From Colwellia ponticola (lineage in GTDB: Bacteria > Pseudomonadota > Gammaproteobacteria > Enterobacterales > Alteromonadaceae): DNA of 64,000 bases. The notes below the pieces were generated by a model, which saw only the letters and a program-made list of their open reading frames with translations, was not told where the DNA came from and made no database searches. The translations under genes were made by a program, and so were the position numbers. The DNA lies in NCBI RefSeq assembly GCF_005885605.1, contig NZ_SZVP01000008.1, positions 62,001-126,000 on the forward strand, written 5' to 3'. Shown here piece by piece: positions 57,864 through 64,000 of this stretch (position 1 is its first letter; each line of letters opens with the position of its first letter).

Positions 57864-57882
57864 GATAATGATAATTACTACT
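57864..57882. promoter_or_regulatory. Fur box upstream of feoAB
   Basis: GATAATGATAATTACTACT matches the Fur consensus GATAATGATAATCATTATC in the first two hexamers and partly in the third. Its position before feoA fits iron-dependent repression. Confidence 0.78.
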
Positions 57883-58073
57883 GTTCAGGATAATAGCATT
57901 TAGTCATCAAATACAAAAGTAAAAGCTGCTGAAAACAGTTGATTTTGATCATGTAAATTGTAATCAAAAGTACAAGTAACTCAAACTCTATCCTGAGTAT
58001 TCGCTGACCGTACTTTTGCGCTGGTAGTAGTAATAACCCTATTGAGTAAACACTTAACTCCCATCATACTCTC

Positions 58074-58107
58074 GAGTACAGAGAGTACAGAGAGTACAGA
58101 GAGTACT
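58074..58107. repeat. 9-bp tandem repeat
   Basis: GAGTACA followed by three 9-bp units (GAGAGTACA, GAGAGTACA, GAGAGTACT). Located between feoA and the small outer-membrane protein gene, without an evident function. Confidence 0.85.
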
Positions 58108-58215
58108 AACTTAGTCACTACTGACTCTTCGTGTTTAGTGCTTAGTGTTAGTGAGTAATAAAAGGTAAAAGTTTGTATGCTGCGTAATTGATTTTAATAA
58201 GGACGTAACTGGCTA

Positions 58216-58611
58216 TTAGAAGGCAAAGCGCACGCCAATAGCACCGTCAACACTGAAGTCAAAGTCATTATCAAAATCTGCGACTGGCTGTACTTGTCCA
58301 TATAAATCCCAACCTTTAGCAAAGTACCACGAAATGCCCAACGGTGCGCGCACGCCAAAACCATCATCCCAACCAGCCCAGCCGCCACCAGCAACATACC
58401 AAGACAACGGGGTGTTATTATCAAAACGACCCGTTTTAACTAAGTAGTCAACCGCAAAGCCACTATCACCAAGAACGAGGTTATAACGATCTACTTGTGC
58501 AACAACACTTAAATCCATATCAATCGCCACACCTACTTTAACCTGTGCTTGCGCAATATCAGACAAAAATAATGTCAGTACTAATATGCTTATGACTATA
58601 AATTTTTTCAT
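58216..58611 (-). CDS. Small outer-membrane/periplasmic beta protein, unknown function
   Basis: 131 residues with a signal peptide (MKKFIVISILVLTLFLSDIA, cleavage near QAQ). The mature part consists of alternating strands (VKVGVAIDMDLSVVAQVDRY, LGISWYFAKGWDLYGQVQPV) and ends DGAIGVRFAF with a terminal Phe, as expected of a small beta-barrel. ATG 58611 has AGGG eight bases upstream; longer open frames to 58710 lack a signal peptide at their start. No known family was recognised. Confidence 0.78.
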   Translation of the reverse strand: MKKFIVISILVLTLFLSDIAQAQVKVGVAIDMDLSVVAQVDRYNLVLGDSGFAVDYLVKTGRFDNNTPLSWYVAGGGWAGWDDGFGVRAPLGISWYFAKGWDLYGQVQPVADFDNDFDFSVDGAIGVRFAF

Positions 58612-58694
58612 AATAAACCCTATCTTCAATTCGTTGATAACAATCGAGCTATTGTAATCATTATCGAGTACAAGACAAGTAAAGCGGTTAACTA

Positions 58695-58729
58695 AAAAGC
58701 CGTATATCAATAATTGATATACGGCTTTT
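58695..58729. terminator. Perfect 16-bp stem terminator between amtB and the small OMP gene
   Basis: Arms AAAAGCCGTATATCAA and TTGATATACGGCTTTT with a 3-base loop. On the minus strand it is followed by a further T and ends the glnK-amtB transcript. Confidence 0.9.
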
Positions 58730-58783
58730 GATTAAAGCGCTAGTTACTTGTCTCTAGCTGGGTTTGTGGTAACTCAAAAACTA

Positions 58784-60067
58784 TTATCCGCGAGTAAATT
58801 CTGGGTAAGCTTCCATACCACAGTCAGATATATCACCACCTTCATATTCTTCCTCTTCTGTGACACGAATTCCAATAAGCTTTTTCAGAACAAACCACAC
58901 AATGAAACTAGTCACAAATACCCAAACAAAGATGGTTGCTGCTCCAATAAGCTGACCACTAAAAGTAGAACCTGAGTTAGTGATTGGCACAAGCATTAAA
59001 CCAAAGAAGCCAACAACACCATGCACAGAGATAGCACCTACCGGATCATCAATCTGAATTTTATCTAATGCTAGGATTGACATCACCACAATAACGCCTG
59101 CAATAGCACCAAACATTGTCGCTTGTAACGGTGATGGTGTCGATGGTTCAGCCGTAATCGCGACTAAACCCGCTAACGCACCGTTTAAAGTCATGGTTAA
59201 ATCTGCTTTTTTGAACAATAGCTTCGCAAAAATCAGCGCTGAAATTGCGCCTGCGGCCGCTGCTGCGTTAGTATTTAGAAACACCATAGCTACGGAGTTT
59301 GCACTATTAATATCAGCGAGTTTTAATACTGAACCACCATTAAAACCAAACCAGCCCATCCATAAAATAAAAGTACCTAGTGTTGCCATAGGTAAGTTAG
59401 CACCAGGAATGGCATTAACTTTACCGTCTTTTCCGTATTTTCCTCTACGAGCACCTAGTAATAAAACCCCTGCTAATGCTGCAGAAGCACCCGCCATATG
59501 AACAATACCTGAACCGGCAAAATCAGAAAAGCCTAGGTCACCTAATGTATACAAACCAAAAACGGCATCTCCGTTCCAAGTCCAGCTACCTTCCATTGGA
59601 TAGATAAAGCCTGTTAACACTATAGTAAAGGTTAGAAAAGCCCATAACTTCATACGCTCCGCAACGGCACCTGATACAATTGACATAGCAGTAGCAACAA
59701 AGACAACTTGAAAGAAGAAGTCTGCTGCGTTTGAGTATACCGCATCGCCGCCAAATCCTGCTTCAGCAGACTCTGCTAACACGGCTCCAACTAGTGCTTG
59801 TGCATCACTAGCACCATCTAAAGCAATACCATTAAGAAAGACTCCACCACCATACATAATATCGTAGCCTACAATAAGGTACATGATGCAAGCGATAGAA
59901 TATAATGCGACATTTTTAGTTAATATTTCCGTTGTGTTTTTAGCTCTGACTAAACCCGCTTCTAGCATTGAAAAACCAGCCGCCATCCACATGACCAAAG
60001 CACCACATATAAGAAAATAAAAAGTGTCTAAGGCGTATTGTAATTGAAGTATATTTTGTTCCATCAT
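58784..60067 (-). CDS. amtB: Ammonium transporter AmtB
   Basis: A 427-residue trimeric ammonium channel. The N-terminal YFLICGALVMWMAAGFSMLE and AKNTTEIL segments and the twin pore histidines (in FAGSGIVHMAGASAAL and SVHGVVGFFGLML) are present. The C-terminal tail GIRVTEEEEYEGGDISDCGM interacts with PII proteins. Two ATGs occur at the start. It lies nine bases after glnK and is co-transcribed with it under nitrogen control. Confidence 0.96.
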   Translation of the reverse strand: MMEQNILQLQYALDTFYFLICGALVMWMAAGFSMLEAGLVRAKNTTEILTKNVALYSIACIMYLIVGYDIMYGGGVFLNGIALDGASDAQALVGAVLAESAEAGFGGDAVYSNAADFFFQVVFVATAMSIVSGAVAERMKLWAFLTFTIVLTGFIYPMEGSWTWNGDAVFGLYTLGDLGFSDFAGSGIVHMAGASAALAGVLLLGARRGKYGKDGKVNAIPGANLPMATLGTFILWMGWFGFNGGSVLKLADINSANSVAMVFLNTNAAAAAGAISALIFAKLLFKKADLTMTLNGALAGLVAITAEPSTPSPLQATMFGAIAGVIVVMSILALDKIQIDDPVGAISVHGVVGFFGLMLVPITNSGSTFSGQLIGAATIFVWVFVTSFIVWFVLKKLIGIRVTEEEEYEGGDISDCGMEAYPEFTRG

Positions 60068-60076
60068 CTTTCCCCT

Positions 60077-60439
<363 letters not shown>

Positions 60440-60460
60440 CTATTACTGACAACTTGATAA

Positions 60461-60476
60461 TACAATTCATATGCCA
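60461..60476 (-). promoter_or_regulatory. Sigma-54 promoter of glnK-amtB
   Basis: Read on the minus strand, TGGCATATGAATTGTA matches the -24/-12 pattern TGGCAC-N5-TTGCA with two mismatches and correct spacing. It lies 45 bp upstream of the glnK ATG. Confidence 0.72.
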
Positions 60477-60538
60477 ATAATATTTTTACAATACTAATCA
60501 ACACCTTAACTAAAAATTTATTTTATAATGTTATTATT

Positions 60539-60555
60539 CGCACCAAGGGTGTGCA
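60539..60555. promoter_or_regulatory. NtrC-like enhancer site upstream of glnK
   Basis: CGCACCAAGGGTGTGCA agrees with the NtrC consensus TGCACC-N5-GGTGCA at ten of twelve defined positions. It is about 65 to 80 bp upstream of the sigma-54 element, a normal enhancer distance. Confidence 0.7.
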
Positions 60556-60778
60556 GAAAAACACCACTCTGAGATCATCTGGTGCAATATCGGTAGCAAT
60601 AGTTAGAGATGATGATACTGGTAAATATTACTCTTACTTATTAGAAGTACTCTTTAATAGTTGTTAAAAAAGCTAGTACCTTGCTAGTTTCTTAGTTATA
60701 TCTTTTCACTACATTGCCCAAGCACAATAAAAGCAGTAGAATAGCCGCCAATTTTATTGGCTGTTAGGCGAAATCTTT

Positions 60779-61378
60779 TTGTTATTAATGATCGACAATT
60801 ACGACTCATTTACCTTTAATTTAGTGCATTATTTTCAAGCACTAGGTCAAGAGGTGGTTGTTTATAGGAATGATGAAATTAGTCTTGAGGGGATTGCCCA
60901 GCTTCAGCCACAATATATTGTTATATCTCCAGGCCCTTGCGATCCTGACGCTGCCGGCATTTCACTCGCTGTTGTTGAAAAGTTCGCCGGAAAAATCCCC
61001 TTATTAGGTGTTTGTTTAGGCCATCAATGTATTGCACAGCATTTTGGCGCGAGCGTCGAGAAAGCAAAACAAGTCATGCACGGTAAAACGTCTAAAATTC
61101 GCCATAATCAGCAAGGGTTGTTTGCCCACTTAAATCAACCGTTACAAGTCACTCGATACCATTCATTAATTGTCAACAAAGCAACATTACCTGAGGAGCT
61201 AACAATATCCGCATGGAGTGAAACCCAGCAAGGCGATGTAGATGAGGTCATGGCGCTAACACATAAAACCTTACCAATTTGTAGTGTACAATTTCATCCT
61301 GAATCTATTCTTACAGACCAAGGTCACGAGCTACTAGCTAATTTTATTAAACAATTTGAAAATTATCCAACCAGCTAA
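60779..61378 (+). CDS. pabA: Aminodeoxychorismate synthase glutamine amidotransferase PabA
   Basis: A 199-residue class I glutamine amidotransferase. The TTG at 60779 gives [19 protein letters not shown], the usual N terminus; the ATG at 60788 would cut three conserved residues. The catalytic Cys is in [18 protein letters not shown] and the His-Glu pair in [12 protein letters not shown]. It feeds ammonia to PabB (folate) and possibly TrpE. The pabA-argD neighbourhood, known in enterobacteria, favours pabA over trpG; an HDOD gene lies between them here. Confidence 0.9.
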   Translation: MLLMIDNYDSFTFNLVHYFQALGQEVVVYRNDEISLEGIAQLQPQYIVISPGPCDPDAAGISLAVVEKFAGKIPLLGVCLGHQCIAQHFGASVEKAKQVMHGKTSKIRHNQQGLFAHLNQPLQVTRYHSLIVNKATLPEELTISAWSETQQGDVDEVMALTHKTLPICSVQFHPESILTDQGHELLANFIKQFENYPTS

Positions 61379-61700
61379 CTTAGTTCATTAGAGGGTTGGT
61401 CACCTCAACTGCTTGCCAGCTTTTATACTTATCTGACAAGTTTTTTCTTTTTTGAAATTAAACTTTTCGAAACTAAATTTTATCCCGGCTACACTTATAT
61501 CGCTTGCACTAACAGTACAGAAGTTTATTTAGCAAAATAGCCACTGTAAAGTCGAACACGATTCAACCCAGCAAGCCTAATAGCGTTAATATTATTTAAT
61601 TTAATAAGGCTAGTACTAGCACTTTACTGCAATAAAGCGCTAAACTGAGCCCATTAAATCTGTCTATATAGTCTCTTCTTAGCTAAACAAGCAATTATCC
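61379..61700. other. Intergenic region between pabA and the HDOD gene
   Basis: About 320 bp. It contains a near-palindrome AGCACTTTA-CTGCAA-TAAAGCGCT (61618-61641, one mismatch), 60 bp before the HDOD start. No gene is seen. Confidence 0.55.
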
Positions 61701-62846
61701 ATGCAAATATTTGAAAATAATCCAGCTGTCGCCTCTATTTATCAACGTGCTATTAGCCTTTCTATCTGTAAAGATTTTGCCGAAAAGCAAAGTGGCAAAA
61801 TTTCTATGGTTGACCATCAAGGTAGCGAACAAAAAAATCGCCGCCGAGAGCTGCTATCTGTTGAAGTACAAACACAACAAGAAAAAATTATTGCTGAGCA
61901 TGGTGCAGAGCACTTTCGTAAACAAACGGAGCAAAGCTTCTTTAGTAGAGTCCGCACCAAGGTTAATACTGATTTTGATAATAAAGAGCACCTTTACCAC
62001 AACGTATTAAATATCGATGAAGGCTGCCCTGCCATTCTTGATATTCTATCTACCCGCGCAGCATCAGTTAATCAAATCAAAGGACTAGCTGGTACACTCC
62101 CCTGGTTAAGCCTTGATTTAATCAACTTAGTTAATAAACCACAATACCGTAAACGCGCTGATGTACAAGTAACCGATGCAAAACTCGCCCTAAGTTATAT
62201 TGGTTTAGACAATTTAAAATTAGTTATGCCCACGTTTACCCTTAAACATTGGCTACCAACAAGTACCGCTCCTTATGGTTTAATGAAAAGAAAACTATGG
62301 AATGATAGTTTATCTATTGCGCTCGCTGCTCGCGTACTCGCTAAAGAACACGGTGTTGATGAATTTACAGTTTTTACCACCGCAATGTTGTCAAATATAG
62401 GCAGACTTGCTGTGACTCGCTGCTATTTAACTACGTTTAACGACATGTATAAAAAAGATGTACGCGAAGCGCTTGAGAGTAAAGATAAACGCTTACATAC
62501 TGTGTTATCAAAAATTACCGTTAGCGAAACGCTACTCCTTGAGCAGCTAATGATGCGCAGTGCAAAATTATCAGCTGACTTAATTGAGAAGATGCAATTT
62601 AAACGACTTGCTATTACTGAACCAGTTTTTGATCTAGCCTATGCCGTGCGCCTTGAAAAAATGCATCCTGTTGCCCAAATTGTCGCTAAAGCGAAAGCTT
62701 ATATTGCCTTTCGTTCACTGGCTAAAGAGTCGCTGATTACCAGTGATGAAAGCAGAGCATTACTGAGTGCCGTTCATTTAACTTCCGCTGATATCTCTCT
62801 GTTGAAAAAAAGTGATATTGATCACATAAAACTCATTTTTAATTAG
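61701..62846 (+). CDS. HDOD-domain protein with N-terminal extension
   Basis: A 381-residue protein. About residues 1-105 form a charged helical region (GSEQKNRRRELLSVEVQTQQ) and residues about 110-310 an HDOD domain (CPAILDILSTRAASVNQIKG, LALSYIGLDNLKLVMPTFTL, FTTAMLSNIGRLAVTRCYLT). HDOD domains lack HD metal ligands and mediate signalling contacts. It lies between pabA and argD and is distinct from the shorter HDOD protein at 47.1 kb. Role unknown. Confidence 0.85.
   Translation: MQIFENNPAVASIYQRAISLSICKDFAEKQSGKISMVDHQGSEQKNRRRELLSVEVQTQQEKIIAEHGAEHFRKQTEQSFFSRVRTKVNTDFDNKEHLYHNVLNIDEGCPAILDILSTRAASVNQIKGLAGTLPWLSLDLINLVNKPQYRKRADVQVTDAKLALSYIGLDNLKLVMPTFTLKHWLPTSTAPYGLMKRKLWNDSLSIALAARVLAKEHGVDEFTVFTTAMLSNIGRLAVTRCYLTTFNDMYKKDVREALESKDKRLHTVLSKITVSETLLLEQLMMRSAKLSADLIEKMQFKRLAITEPVFDLAYAVRLEKMHPVAQIVAKAKAYIAFRSLAKESLITSDESRALLSAVHLTSADISLLKKSDIDHIKLIFN

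Positions 62847-64000
<1,154 letters not shown>

Larger units (their letters stand above)
57800..58215. other. Intergenic region upstream of feoA
   Basis: About 415 bp holding the feoAB promoter with a Fur-like box (57864-57882) and a 9-bp tandem repeat (58074-58107). No supportable gene. Confidence 0.65.

Noticed and set aside
58074-58107. CRISPR-like short repeats
   Set aside because: The 9-bp repeat, like the 8-, 23-, 31- and 42-bp repeats elsewhere, is directly tandem without unique spacers, and no cas gene is present.

Overview
The window reads as a chromosomal segment of a low-GC marine gammaproteobacterium of the Colwellia/Thalassotalea type (Alteromonadales). This is inferred from gene content and order, not from a search. 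Familiar gammaproteobacterial blocks are present: lptF-lptG divergent from pepA-holC-valS; nrdR-ribD-ribE-ribBA with glyA upstream; bolA, rlmG, a YajG-like lipoprotein and ampG; glnK-amtB; pabA next to argD; and argR. AT-rich intergenic DNA, TTG/GTG starts, a cold-shock gene with a long leader, TonB-dependent uptake and an S46 dipeptidyl peptidase fit a peptide-using marine heterotroph.

Layout. 0-3.4 kb: the 3' part of an arsenic cassette (permease, small CxxC protein, ArsJ-associated GAPDH, ArsJ). 3.5-6.7 kb: SpoU methyltransferase, DEDDh exonuclease, LEA-type lipoprotein, iron alcohol dehydrogenase. 6.8-11.5 kb: an accessory island with a TonB receptor and a REP-associated tyrosine transposase (RAYT), set among three clusters of related short repeats. 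11.5-18 kb: ppiC, tRNA-Leu(CAA), and a TetR regulator divergent from an RND efflux pair, with a clear palindromic operator candidate between them. 18-25.7 kb: lptGF, pepA, holC, valS. 26-30.4 kb: csp gene, a large acidic lipoprotein gene broken by a single in-frame TGA, and an unknown outer-membrane protein. 30.6-36 kb: riboflavin genes, nrdR, glyA. 36.4-42 kb: NatAB-type ABC exporter, secreted S33 peptidase, EF-hand protein, fabV, bolA. 42-49 kb: rlmG, lipoprotein, cyclophilin, ampG with an unlisted 57-residue membrane protein, HDOD protein, YacL and FAH proteins. 49-55 kb: argR, S46 peptidase, and a GGDEF protein paired with a membrane-anchored substrate-binding protein. 55-58 kb: feoAB with a Fur-box-like site. 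58-64 kb: small outer-membrane protein, amtB-glnK with a sigma-54/NtrC-type control region, pabA, HDOD protein, and the start of argD (cut by the window end).

Regulation visible in the DNA includes: a full-consensus ARG box over the argR promoter and another upstream of argD; a Fur-like box before feoA; a -24/-12 element with an upstream NtrC-like site before glnK; a TetR-type palindrome; and many strong intrinsic terminators.

The items most deserving follow-up are the RAYT with its repeat family bracketing a TonB receptor, the SBP-GGDEF pair as a possible ligand-to-c-di-GMP sensor, the TGA-interrupted lipoprotein, and the RibBA protein whose second domain lacks the cyclohydrolase cysteines. 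I found no CRISPR array, prophage, rRNA operon or integron.
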